Source of the DNA: Flavobacteriaceae bacterium CRH
Lineage (GTDB): Bacteria; Bacteroidota; Bacteroidia; Flavobacteriales; Flavobacteriaceae
DNA length: 64,000 nucleotides
Assembly: GCA_001507425.1 (NCBI GenBank)
Contig: LMAJ01000036.1
Location: 1-64,000 of the forward strand
Direction: 5' to 3'
Part shown: piece by piece, positions 52,614 through 61,502 of the stretch
Position numbering within the stretch: position 1 is the stretch's first letter
Layout: each line of letters opens with the position of its first letter
Program-made: the position numbers and the translations under genes
The notes under the pieces: model-generated
Databases searched by the model: none
What the model saw: the letters and a program-made list of their open reading frames with translations, nothing else
Told to the model about the DNA's origin: nothing

Positions 52614-55001
52614 TTAAGCTGTTATTTTTTTATACGGCGCAATCGGGTTTTGCAATTTTCCCTGAAATTGTAACAACGCTACAGGATCATCAAGATCGAT
52701 CATGGTTTTGTTATTATTCAGCTGCAAACGGTTCAGGCAAGAAAGCTGAAATTCATTTGCAAATAAATCATATTGTTCGAATTTAGCTTCAAGATGCGGG
52801 TTTTGTTCCTGATAATCAGAGATACATTCTGCCACTAATTCCCAATAACGATCTTCAGAATAATTATCGCTCGAAACTAAAATGGCCGACATAAAGCGGA
52901 AAAAACCATCAAAAACATCAATGAAAATCGAAAGTAATTTTACGTCTTCGGGAACTTCAGCATAAATTCGGTCAATGTTTTTCGGAACCACAACATCAGG
53001 ATTTAGAATCACGGCTTCTTCGGTAATATCTTTCATGAAAGAACGCACCGGAACGTGATTTTCTAATCCTAAAATAAGGTTTTCGCCGTGTGGCATAAAA
53101 ACCAAATCGTATTGATAAAAACAATGCAATAACGGACTTAAATAAACTTTGAAATATTCTGTAAGCCAATTGTCTATGGATAATGAAGATGCTTTTATAA
53201 TTTCAGATAATAACGAATTTCCATCTTTATCCAAATGTAAAAATGCCGCCATTGTCATTAATTGTTCGTCGTTTTTGAGTTTTGCCACCGGGCTTTCTCT
53301 CCATAAGGAAGCAATCATTTTATTATACGGATTGTGCTTTCCAAAGCTTTCAAAATACGGATTGATGTAACTTACAGAAGCGACTTCGCCCAACATTCCG
53401 AAGCCTACTTTTTGCAAATATTGATCGCCGCTTAATAATTGATCCAGCCATTCGGCCATTTCAGGCGCTGTTCCCAAATAAAATACGGGCAAACCGCGCA
53501 TAAAGCCCATATTCAGGATTGAAAGCGATGTTTTGGTATATAATTTCTTTGGATTACTTAAGTTGAATAAGGTTCTGATCGATTGCTGTGCCTGATATAA
53601 ATCGGGTCCGTAACCCACACAAATCAGTTTTTGTTTGGCAATTTCAGGCGAAAATAAATTGGCCAGTTTATTAAACCATTGCCACGGATGCACGGGAATA
53701 AAGAAATAATCGTTTGGATTTTGTCCTTTTTCTGAAATCGTGGCATTGAATTTTGCGATGGTTTCAGAACCCAATTCTTGTTGAATCAAGGTGTCGTAAT
53801 CCAGCTTTTGAGTTCCGGCATAAACGGTTCTGTCGCGGTGTCCGGCAAGCCATAAAATCCTGAACGGATTTCCGGCTTCGGGTGCGTAGGCTTTATAATC
53901 CATGCTGTTGTAACCAATTCTTCCGTTGTTGGCCACAAATCCCGGATGCCCTTCCATCATGGCTTGTTCAATAGTCTGGAAATCAGAATTCGCCAATGAT
54001 TTTGAAGTAGAATTTTCTTTTAATAATTTATAACAGCTTCCGTAAAGTGTGCTTATAATTTCTTCCAAATAAGACGGAATCAATTGCTCTGAAATGCCTA
54101 AACTTGCTTTGAATTCCTGAATAAAATCTACAGCGTCTAAAGGAATTAATGTGTCATTTTTATATTTTGAAATCGAATTGACTTCAATATTCAAATGATT
54201 CATGGCTAGTAATTCTGCCTTAAAAGTATATTTAACCAATTGATCATCAGAAAATAAAGAATATATAGTATCCGATTCTAAAATTGGTGTTATTAAAAGT
54301 TCATGCGAAAACTCACAAATTGCTTTTTTGACCAACAAACGATTGGCTTTTTCCCAAACTTCTGGCTGTATGTGTGTAATGGCTTTTTCGGGAAATTCTA
54401 ATTGATTTTTGGTATTCATTTCGGTATAATTGAGGTTAAATGAATCTATTTTTTTAATGAATTGCTCTCTGGTACAAAAGGCCAATAAAGCAGTTTTATG
54501 TGGTAAATGAACAACATCGGCATCTTCAAAACCTACTCTGTGGCAGATATCGAACATTTTTTTGTTGCGAATGTCCGGCTCGACCAATATTCTTTCGATG
54601 GTAAGATCCCTGAAAATAAATTTCATGATGCTCGAAAAAATATGCCACGTAAACTGATGTACCGGTTTTACTGATGGCGCGACAATAATATGAATACCGC
54701 AATCGTAATCCTGAACGGTATAATAGTTACCAATGATATCTTGTTTTGGATTATATCGTTCTAATAAAAACGAAACTTCGCCATTGACAAGTCCGATAAA
54801 AACATCAGATTCTTTGGTTATTTTTTCATATTCTAATCGAACCTCTTCGAGATTTTTGCCCTGCATGCCCCAATATTGCGCATAATCACGATTGACCCAA
54901 TCATGAATTATGGCAGCATCGTTTTCCAGTTCCAACGGGCGAAAATTTATCACTCCAAAATCCGGAATTGTTGTTGAATAAATAGGTTTATATGTACTCA
55001 T
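52614..55001 (-). CDS. Fused GNAT acetyltransferase - NIS synthetase
   Basis: 795 residues. Residues about 1-190 are a GNAT domain (AIIHDWVNRDYAQYWGM, IVAPSVKPVHQFTW, VEPDIRNKKMFDI) and about 205-790 an IucA/IucC synthetase (GHPGFVANNGRIGY, HPWQW, HGENLILGLENH). The joined acylation and condensation activities would channel the acylated hydroxylamine directly to ligation. A free GNAT and a free synthetase follow. Fusions of this kind exist in Bacteroidetes and elsewhere, while keeping both the fused and the free copies is notable. Confidence 0.93.
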   Translation of the reverse strand: MSTYKPIYSTTIPDFGVINFRPLELENDAAIIHDWVNRDYAQYWGMQGKNLEEVRLEYEKITKESDVFIGLVNGEVSFLLERYNPKQDIIGNYYTVQDYDCGIHIIVAPSVKPVHQFTWHIFSSIMKFIFRDLTIERILVEPDIRNKKMFDICHRVGFEDADVVHLPHKTALLAFCTREQFIKKIDSFNLNYTEMNTKNQLEFPEKAITHIQPEVWEKANRLLVKKAICEFSHELLITPILESDTIYSLFSDDQLVKYTFKAELLAMNHLNIEVNSISKYKNDTLIPLDAVDFIQEFKASLGISEQLIPSYLEEIISTLYGSCYKLLKENSTSKSLANSDFQTIEQAMMEGHPGFVANNGRIGYNSMDYKAYAPEAGNPFRILWLAGHRDRTVYAGTQKLDYDTLIQQELGSETIAKFNATISEKGQNPNDYFFIPVHPWQWFNKLANLFSPEIAKQKLICVGYGPDLYQAQQSIRTLFNLSNPKKLYTKTSLSILNMGFMRGLPVFYLGTAPEMAEWLDQLLSGDQYLQKVGFGMLGEVASVSYINPYFESFGKHNPYNKMIASLWRESPVAKLKNDEQLMTMAAFLHLDKDGNSLLSEIIKASSLSIDNWLTEYFKVYLSPLLHCFYQYDLVFMPHGENLILGLENHVPVRSFMKDITEEAVILNPDVVVPKNIDRIYAEVPEDVKLLSIFIDVFDGFFRFMSAILVSSDNYSEDRYWELVAECISDYQEQNPHLEAKFEQYDLFANEFQLSCLNRLQLNNNKTMIDLDDPVALLQFQGKLQNPIAPYKKITA

Positions 55002-55065
55002 TTTTATACTATTTTAATTAATTTGTATCTCATTTATAAATGAAATAATGTGTCGTGTTGAAAAT

Positions 55066-55238
55066 TTAGCCACAGATTAAAGGATTAAAAATTAAAATAA
55101 AATCTGCTCAAATCTGTGAAAATCTGCGTGAAAAAAAAATTAAACAATTTGTGGCGGAAATACTTTGCGAAGACGCACTGCTGTGCGCCTCTACGATAAA
55201 ACCTTTGTAGATATTAAAATCTATGTTTCTATGTGTTT
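55066..55238. repeat. Composite of short dispersed repeats
   Basis: AGCCACAGATTAAAGGATT, AATCTGCGTGAAAA and CTATGTTTCTATGTGTTT words recur at 62.6-62.8 kb, 50.1 kb, 17.1-17.4 kb and 63.97 kb. The last word overlaps the stop of the downstream gene. This 235-base spacer separates the two parts of the siderophore cluster. Confidence 0.75.
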
Positions 55239-56349
55239 AACTATTAACAATTAATTCGTTACTATTTTTACTCCACTTGGTTTTCCACAATATTTTTAAT
55301 TCGTTATAAGCAAGCTGAATACTGAGACTTGTTGCGATAACGACAGGAAATAATCCTAAAACAATCCATTGGTCGTGTTTCCAGAAACCTAAAACATACA
55401 TGCCCCAATTGATCAAAACCCATTGAATTACGTATAAACTTGTAACGTGTTTACTGCAAAAAGTCAATAAATTAAACACGGGATTATTTTCTTTAAACAG
55501 ATTTACAACAATATTTACTAACCAATATAAAACAAGGTTTGTTCCGAGTAATAAAATACTTCCGCCAGGTCCTAAATGGTAATAATCGCCAAAATGATAT
55601 TCCGGATTTGAGAAGTTTAGAAGTCCGCCAATGGCGATAAAAGCTAAACCAACGAATAACATTCTCTTGAAAAATAAATCCTGATTTTCGTTTAATTCTT
55701 TATACCATCTTCCTAAAAACATGCCGATTAAAATGAAAGCACTCCACGGAAAAACTGGGAAATAGACATTAAACTTATTACTGAAAAACAAATCGCAGAT
55801 ATAATCTAAACCGGTAATTCCAACTCTAAAACCACTTAATTCTTTAGAAATTGAAATGATTACTAAAGCTACAACCAACGGAACATATTTGCTTTTGCTA
55901 AAATGATTGATAAGCCCCATGATAAACAAAGTAATTCCGGCCAATTGCAGGATATCGCCTAAAAGCAAAAAGAAAATTCCTGTTTCTAAAGTGCCTGATT
56001 TTAAACCATAAGCCGAAACAAACGCTTCCGGAAGTCCTCCAAAAAGGAACTCAGGAACCAGAAATTTCAAAATATTCATTCCGTAACCAACAGCGAGAAT
56101 GTATAAAGCCCTTTTGCAAACAGCCAGAAAACTTTGTCGTCTTGATAACACAAAGGAAATTCCCATACTTACCAAAAACATGGTTGTTCCGCGGCCTAAC
56201 CACAAAATAATTTCTCCTAAAACGGTATTCGTTTGTGTGGCAATTGTGCCATAAATAAGCATGGTGTGTACCATCATCATTAAGATCACACTCGTTCCTC
56301 TGGCAAAATCAATTGCCAAAACCCTCTTTTTTTGTTGTACTGTTTCCAT
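55237..56349 (-). CDS. Heparan-alpha-glucosaminide N-acetyltransferase-like membrane protein (DUF1624)
   Basis: 370 residues, about ten membrane helices, N-terminal AIDFARGTSVILMMMVHTML with the conserved R and H of the DUF1624/HGSNAT family. It starts 2 bases after the monooxygenase stop, so it belongs to the siderophore operon. A role in acyl transfer across the membrane or in siderophore export is likely, but not determined. Confidence 0.82.
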   Translation of the reverse strand: METVQQKKRVLAIDFARGTSVILMMMVHTMLIYGTIATQTNTVLGEIILWLGRGTTMFLVSMGISFVLSRRQSFLAVCKRALYILAVGYGMNILKFLVPEFLFGGLPEAFVSAYGLKSGTLETGIFFLLLGDILQLAGITLFIMGLINHFSKSKYVPLVVALVIISISKELSGFRVGITGLDYICDLFFSNKFNVYFPVFPWSAFILIGMFLGRWYKELNENQDLFFKRMLFVGLAFIAIGGLLNFSNPEYHFGDYYHLGPGGSILLLGTNLVLYWLVNIVVNLFKENNPVFNLLTFCSKHVTSLYVIQWVLINWGMYVLGFWKHDQWIVLGLFPVVIATSLSIQLAYNELKILWKTKWSKNSNELIVNS

Positions 56350-56351
56350 AA

Positions 56352-57683
56352 CTATGCGATGGTTTCAAATGCCGGAGACTCGATAACTTCTGCTGCGGGA
56401 ACTCCAAATTCCTGAAAAGCAATTTTAGTTTCAACAGCATAATGTTCAACTCCGGTGATTTCTTTAATGATGTAAGAGTTTCGGTAACAAGCCATTCCTA
56501 AATCCGGAGTTACGAACCCGTGTGTGTGTAGTTCAGCGTTTTGCACGAAAACTTCGTTTGCATTATTGTCGATGCTATAATTTCTGTTGGTTGCAAAACG
56601 TCCTTTATCGTCCCATTGAATTCGGTTCGCAATTCCTTCTAAAAACTGAGGCAATTTGTAGCCGTAACCTGTTGCCAGAACCAATGCAGCTGTTTTATGA
56701 CGGTATCTTTTATCCTGTTCAACCTGATGCAATTCCAATTCAAAAGACTGATTCTCTTCATCATAAGTTCCTTTGGTACAAGCAGCATTGGTTCTTAAGT
56801 TGACATCAATTTCTGTAATTACTTTTTTGTTGTAAATGGTATCGAAAATTGTAGCAATCAAGTCTTTATTGATTCCTTTGTACAATAATTTCTGGTTTTT
56901 AAGCAAATAATCTCTTTTGTCTGAAGGAAGATTGTAGAAATAATCTACATATTCCGGAGAAGTCATTTCCAGCGTTAACTTGCTGTAATCCATCGGAAAA
57001 AAGCGAGAAGATCTTGTGATCCAGTTTAATTGATAGCCGTAAACGTCAATTTCCTGCAACAAATCATTGAAAACTTCGGCAGCGCTTTGTCCGCTTCCTA
57101 AAACTGTTATCGATTTTTGTTTTTGAAGTGAAGCTTTATTCTGAATATAAGCTGAGGAATGAATCGCTTTTCCTTTTAAAGAATGACAGGATTTTGGAAT
57201 ATGCGGAGCTGTTCCGGTTCCTAAAACAATCTTTTTTGTTTTGCAAATGGTTGTAATATCTGTTTTGGTTGAAACTGTACTTACAATATAAAGTTGCTGA
57301 TTTTCATCGTATTCAATCGCTGTAACTTCTGTATTAAAATAGATATTGGGTAGCTTTTTAATCGCCCATTGGCAATATTGATTGTACTCATTTCTTAATA
57401 ACAAGAAGTTTTCGCGGATGTAAAACGAATACATTTTTCCTTGTTCTTTGATGTAATTCAGGAAACTAAACGGACTTGTTGGATCTGCCAAAGTCACTAA
57501 ATCGGCCATAAACGGAATTTGTAACGTCGTGTCCTGCAACAACATTCCCGGATGCCAGTTGAAAGATTCGTTTTTGTCAAAAAACAATCCGTCAAGGTTT
57601 TCGATTGGCGCTGTCAGACAAGCCAGACTTAAATTGAAAGGTCCTACTCCAACGGCTATGAAATCGTATATTTTATTTTGCAT
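56352..57683 (-). CDS. FAD-dependent lysine/ornithine/diamine N-monooxygenase
   Basis: 443 residues. FAD motif GVGPFNLSLA (12-21), NADPH motif LGSGQSAAEV, and ATGYGYKLP in the C-terminal part define the IucD/RhbE/DesB family. It hydroxylates the terminal amine of lysine, ornithine or a diamine to form the hydroxamate precursor. The gene begins 6 bases after the decarboxylase stop, so a diamine substrate is most likely. Confidence 0.95.
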   Translation of the reverse strand: MQNKIYDFIAVGVGPFNLSLACLTAPIENLDGLFFDKNESFNWHPGMLLQDTTLQIPFMADLVTLADPTSPFSFLNYIKEQGKMYSFYIRENFLLLRNEYNQYCQWAIKKLPNIYFNTEVTAIEYDENQQLYIVSTVSTKTDITTICKTKKIVLGTGTAPHIPKSCHSLKGKAIHSSAYIQNKASLQKQKSITVLGSGQSAAEVFNDLLQEIDVYGYQLNWITRSSRFFPMDYSKLTLEMTSPEYVDYFYNLPSDKRDYLLKNQKLLYKGINKDLIATIFDTIYNKKVITEIDVNLRTNAACTKGTYDEENQSFELELHQVEQDKRYRHKTAALVLATGYGYKLPQFLEGIANRIQWDDKGRFATNRNYSIDNNANEVFVQNAELHTHGFVTPDLGMACYRNSYIIKEITGVEHYAVETKIAFQEFGVPAAEVIESPAFETIA

Positions 57684-57689
57684 GATAAT

Positions 57690-59222
57690 TTAATTTATTA
57701 ATGAATATTCATTTCCGTGAAATACAATCAAATCAATGACTTCTTCAATGTCTTTAGGCGTTGTTAACGGGTTTAGCAAGGTAAATTTCAGGAATACTTC
57801 GTTGTAGACTTTTGTGCTGGTAATGATGGCTTTACCTTCGTTAAAAATGGCTTTACGAATGTAACTGTTGATGCCGCAATACGAATTTCCGTTTCCGGTA
57901 AAAGGCGTATAACGAAACACAATTGCACTAATTTCGGGTTTATGTATGATTTCGAAATCGTCTCTGTTTCTTAGTAAATCTGCGGTAAATTGTGCATTGG
58001 CGATGGCTTTTTCCATATAAGAACTCAAACCTTCTGTTCCTATCATCCTCAACGTAAACCACAATTTTAAGGCATCAAAACGGCGTGTGGTCTGGATTGA
58101 TTTTTTGACCATGTTTGGAATTCCTTCGTCTTCCTGTTCTTTTGAATTAAGATAATCAGCGTGGTATTTGATATAATCTACAAATGATTTATCTCTCATG
58201 AAAAATCCGCTTGAACTTACAGGCTGATAAAAAGTTTTATGATAATCGATTGTAACTGAATCTGATAATTCGATTCCGCTCAATTTTTCTTTATGCATGT
58301 TGCTGATTAGTAAACCGCCACCGTAAGCCGCATCTACGTGAAACCAAATGTCGTTTTCACTGGCAATTTTAGCAATTTCAGCCAATGGATCTATAGAACC
58401 AAAATCAGTCGTTCCAGCCGTTCCCACAATCGCAATCGGAATATTTCCTAAGTCTTTTTGCTGTTGAATTACCTTTTTCAAGGCGCTGACATTCATTTTA
58501 AAATCAGGATCTACGGCTACGGGAATCACAGCATTTTGTCCTAAACCTAACAGGCTCAGGTTTTTCTTTAAGCTAAAGTGGCTTACTTCAGAACATAAAA
58601 CCCTGAATTTTGAAGCTTCAGGAGGCAAACCTTCCATTTTTGGATCGATTCCGTAGTGTTTTTTAATGTAATGATCTCTTGCCAAAAGCAATCCCATCAT
58701 GTTCGATTGCGTTCCGCCGCTGGTAAAAATTCCATCTGCATTTTCCGGATAACCTAATTTGTCAAGTGTCCATTCTACCAATTTTAATTCGATAAAAGTG
58801 GCTCCCGTACTTTGGTCGTACGTATCCATTGAAGAATTTAATGACGATATAAAAGCTTCTGCCACAAGTGTTGGCGTAAGAATTGGGCAATTAAGATGCG
58901 CTATGTATTTGGGGTTATGAAAATGAATACAATCATCTAAATAAATGTCTTTTAATTCATCCAGAACATAGTCAAGGCTTTTGCCATTTTTGTTTTCTTC
59001 CAGATAAATGTTATCGATTTTTTCCTTGATCGTCGAAATACTGGTTCCTGTAAAGGGCGTATCTCTTTCTTTTAGATGATTTCCAATTGTTTTAATGGCC
59101 TTTTTCATGCTTTTCTTATAAATCCCGATTGATTTATTGTTGTTAGAAAAAACATGTTTATTGTGCGCATTATCAATTACAACTTCTTGCAGTATTGTTC
59201 CTAATTTTTCTTGTGCCTCCAT
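57690..59222 (-). CDS. PLP-dependent decarboxylase (diamine-forming)
   Basis: 510 residues. Group II PLP decarboxylase with SVSHFSLKK-type segment around H215, DAAYGG (297-302) and Schiff-base K329 in DYHKTFYQP. In siderophore clusters this family decarboxylates lysine to cadaverine, ornithine to putrescine or 2,4-diaminobutyrate to diaminopropane. No aminotransferase for diaminobutyrate is in the cluster, so cadaverine or putrescine is favoured. First gene of the operon, with a consensus promoter and an operator-like palindrome just ahead of the ATG. Confidence 0.93.
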   Translation of the reverse strand: MEAQEKLGTILQEVVIDNAHNKHVFSNNNKSIGIYKKSMKKAIKTIGNHLKERDTPFTGTSISTIKEKIDNIYLEENKNGKSLDYVLDELKDIYLDDCIHFHNPKYIAHLNCPILTPTLVAEAFISSLNSSMDTYDQSTGATFIELKLVEWTLDKLGYPENADGIFTSGGTQSNMMGLLLARDHYIKKHYGIDPKMEGLPPEASKFRVLCSEVSHFSLKKNLSLLGLGQNAVIPVAVDPDFKMNVSALKKVIQQQKDLGNIPIAIVGTAGTTDFGSIDPLAEIAKIASENDIWFHVDAAYGGGLLISNMHKEKLSGIELSDSVTIDYHKTFYQPVSSSGFFMRDKSFVDYIKYHADYLNSKEQEDEGIPNMVKKSIQTTRRFDALKLWFTLRMIGTEGLSSYMEKAIANAQFTADLLRNRDDFEIIHKPEISAIVFRYTPFTGNGNSYCGINSYIRKAIFNEGKAIITSTKVYNEVFLKFTLLNPLTTPKDIEEVIDLIVFHGNEYSLIN

Positions 59223-59234
59223 TTGTGGTATTTA

Positions 59235-59251
59235 TTTAGATTGATTCTAAA
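59235..59251. promoter_or_regulatory. Operator-like palindrome TTTAGA-N5-TCTAAA
   Basis: TTTAGATTGATTCTAAA, perfect hexamer arms, lies between the -7 element (59264-59271) and the start codon (59222). The same arms occur at 60026-60042. It is positioned to block transcription, as for an iron-responsive Fur/DtxR-type repressor. The identity of the protein is inferred. Confidence 0.65.
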
Positions 59252-59263
59252 GAATGATTTTAG

Positions 59264-59294
59264 CAAATGTAGATTTGTACGAAAATTAAATCAA
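59264..59294 (-). promoter_or_regulatory. Promoter of the siderophore operon
   Basis: The minus strand reads TTG (59292-59294), 20 bases, then TACATTTG (59264-59271), matching the Bacteroidetes consensus. The predicted start, near 59258, places the palindrome at +7 to +23. Confidence 0.75.
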
Positions 59295-59393
59295 TACCCT
59301 AAAAAAGTGAAATTATTTCTATAAATGAGGTAGTCAAAATACCTCATTTATAGTAGGAAATAAAGCATAAAATAGCTATAAATTATACGAAAA

Positions 59394-60023
59394 TTACTTT
59401 ATTTTTTTTTCTAAAGCATACAGTATCAGTTCAGAAGTAGTGTGTCTGCCTGTTTTTTTCATAATATTTTTTCGGTGTGTCCTGAAAGTATGAATACTGA
59501 TAAAAAGCTGCGATGCAATACTTTTTCCATTGTTTCCCTGTGCTATTTGCTTTAAAATTTCAAATTCTCTTAAAGTTAGTTTTTCATCAGGTTCGGCAGT
59601 TGGTAAAGCAAAAACATCAATAAGTGCATTTAAGGTTTTGGGGCATAAATAACGTTCTCCATGCTGAATTTTATACAAAGCATCATAAATGGTTTGTTCC
59701 TCACAATCTTTTGATATAAAGCCATTTATATTATCTTTTAAAAAGCTGTTAATCGTTTGTTTGTTCTTAAAATAGGAAAGGATTATTATTTTACATTTAG
59801 GATAATCTGCTTTAATTGTTTTAAGATCATCATCATAGAACAAAAAAATATTATTGGGGTCAATAATCAAACATTCTATATCATTTTTATCCAAACACTT
59901 AAACAATTCTTCTCTTGAATTTACCACTTTTAAGTTAGGTGTTTTTACTAACTTTTTAAGTGTGTGCTGCAATCCGATTATGTGTAGGTTTTCGGAATCA
60001 GCGATAAGGAAATTTTTCATCAC
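59394..60023 (-). CDS. LuxR-family response regulator
   Basis: 209 residues with a receiver-like domain (1-120) and a C-terminal LuxR helix-turn-helix (about 145-205: LTLREFEILKQIAQGNNGKSIA). The receiver is atypical: the acidic pocket reads ADSE in place of DD, while D55 and K (GFISKD) are retained. It is not paired with a kinase. The upstream palindrome matches that of the siderophore operon 171 bases away, so both are probably under one repressor, and this protein may activate the siderophore genes. Confidence 0.88.
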   Translation of the reverse strand: MMKNFLIADSENLHIIGLQHTLKKLVKTPNLKVVNSREELFKCLDKNDIECLIIDPNNIFLFYDDDLKTIKADYPKCKIIILSYFKNKQTINSFLKDNINGFISKDCEEQTIYDALYKIQHGERYLCPKTLNALIDVFALPTAEPDEKLTLREFEILKQIAQGNNGKSIASQLFISIHTFRTHRKNIMKKTGRHTTSELILYALEKKIK

Positions 60024-60025
60024 TA

Positions 60026-60050
60026 TTTAGATTTGTTCTAAACAAAATTA
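60026..60050 (-). promoter_or_regulatory. Promoter -7 element with the same operator palindrome
   Basis: TTTAGATTTGTTCTAAA (60026-60042) abuts TAATTTTG (60043-60050, minus strand). Only the central N5 differs from the palindrome at 59235-59251. No clear -33 TTG is seen. Confidence 0.6.
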
Positions 60051-60235
60051 CTAATTAAATTGACTTGTAGAATAATTTATAGTGAAAAAATAGTTATTTT
60101 CTTATAATCGCTAGTGATAGCAAGAAAAGTCAAAAGTGATATTAAGAGATATTGAAAAGTCCACATTGCAAAACCTTTAATTATAAATGGCACTAATTAA
60201 AAATAAATATTAATTTTGTAGTCTAAATACTATAA

Positions 60236-60719
60236 ATGGATTACCCTAAATATGACTTTACTTCCAGTAGTGAAAATATTACATTTGAATTTATTAGTTA
60301 CGGAACTAATGGTAATATTGGAAAAGCCATTACATATCAATGTATAAATGAAGAAATTAAAATATATAATCTTTGCTTTGGCGATAATAAGGAAATAAAT
60401 AAGGAAACGGGAGAGTTAAAAATTGATGATATAACTGTCAGCAATAAGGTGATTTAGAAAAAATTTTAGCAACAATTGCCAGTTCTGCTTATATTTTTTC
60501 TGAAACTTATCCCGATCGCCTTATTTTCTTTAAAGGAAGTACACCAGCAAGAACAAGATTGTACAGAAGAGCCATTTGTAAGGAATTTAACTATATTTCA
60601 AAAACATTTACTATATTGGTGCAATAAATATCAATGGAAGAATTATCAATGTGCCTTTTAATGCAACAGATGATTTTTATGGATTTTATATAAAAGCTAA
60701 ATGCGATGAAAAAAACTAA
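60236..60719 (+). pseudogene. DUF6934 family gene broken by two frameshifts
   Basis: Three frames together read as one DUF6934 protein: MDYPKYDFTSSSENITFEF and INEEIKIYNLCFGD, then GDLEKILATIASSAY with GSTPARTRLYR, then INGRIINVPFNATDDFYGFY and stop at 60719. Breaks fall near 60448 (stop at 60455) and near 60615. About 160 residues intact. DUF6934 genes are widespread in Bacteroidetes, with a small downstream partner, and are of unknown function. Two single-base shifts make sequencing error less likely as the full explanation. Confidence 0.72.
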
Positions 60720-60849
60720 GAAGCTTACAGATATCAAAACCGGTGCTCAATATAGTATAGACAAAAAATTAGATATTGTCAAAACTGTAAAAACAACTTC
60801 AAATAAATTAGAAGAACTGAAAACAATGAATTTTCAATTTACTCTTTAA
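60706..60849 (+). CDS. Small ORF downstream of the DUF6934 gene
   Basis: 47 residues, lysine-rich (KKTKKLTDIKTGAQYSIDKK). The ATG overlaps the end of the DUF6934 reading frame by 14 bases, and it is followed by a terminator 4 bases after its stop. Small partners in this position are seen next to other DUF6934 genes, so it is probably real. Confidence 0.55.
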   Translation: MKKTKKLTDIKTGAQYSIDKKLDIVKTVKTTSNKLEELKTMNFQFTL

Positions 60850-60853
60850 AAAA

Positions 60854-60880
60854 ATAAAGTCTCCTAAATGGAGACTTTAT
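60854..60880. terminator. Bidirectional terminator
   Basis: ATAAAGTCTCC / GGAGACTTTAT stem with a 5-base loop and flanking A/T-runs, between convergent genes. Confidence 0.88.
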
Positions 60881-60890
60881 TTTTGATTAA

Positions 60891-61499
60891 TTAAACTTTA
60901 GCTTTCCTTTTTACGGTACAACCAATTTCTTTTGTTTCGGTTATAGTCGGTTTTTGATTGTTTTTTAGTGATGCAATCACATCTTCGACATATTTCGTTT
61001 TCTCCTCTTTTGTACCTTCTGGATCATTATCTATTGCTCCGGTGTATTCAACAATATTTCCTTTTGAGGTTTTAGAAACAAGAAATAAATGTGGTGTATG
61101 TTTCGCACCATATTGATCTGTAACTACTTGTCCTTTATCAAACAAGTATGGAAATGCATATTTTTTCTCTTTTGCCAATTCCTGCATTTTGTCAAAAGTA
61201 TCTGCTTTTGATGCTTCAGGATCGTTTGGATTAATAGCAATTACAGGATATCCCTGCGGTTTGAACTTTTTGTCAAGATCGATAATTCTTTGCTCATACG
61301 CCTTTGCATACGGGCATGTATTACATGTAAATACAACTATAAAACCTTTTGCGTCAGGATAACTGGCAAATGAAACTTCTTTATTGTCAACATTTTTAAG
61401 TTTAAAGTCCGGTGCGGTTTGTCCGGCTTTAAGCGTTGGAGCTTGTGCCTGAGCAATAAAGGCACTTAAAAATAATACCAGGGAGATGTACTTTTTCAT
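60891..61499 (-). CDS. Redoxin-domain thiol peroxidase-like protein
   Basis: 202 residues. Signal peptide (1-18, ending AQAQA), AhpC/TSA-type fold with C59-NT-C62 (VVFTCNTCPYAKAYEQ). Likely a periplasmic thioredoxin-like reductase or peroxidase. Begins 3 bases after the TlpA-like gene, on the same strand, forming a two-gene redox operon. Confidence 0.88.
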   Translation of the reverse strand: MKKYISLVLFLSAFIAQAQAPTLKAGQTAPDFKLKNVDNKEVSFASYPDAKGFIVVFTCNTCPYAKAYEQRIIDLDKKFKPQGYPVIAINPNDPEASKADTFDKMQELAKEKKYAFPYLFDKGQVVTDQYGAKHTPHLFLVSKTSKGNIVEYTGAIDNDPEGTKEEKTKYVEDVIASLKNNQKPTITETKEIGCTVKRKAKV

Positions 61500-61502
61500 A
61501 AT

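Noticed and set aside
60236..60661. Two separate small genes (60236-60457 and 60476-60661)
   Set aside because: The first is the start of the broken DUF6934 gene; the second reads the wrong frame of its middle part.
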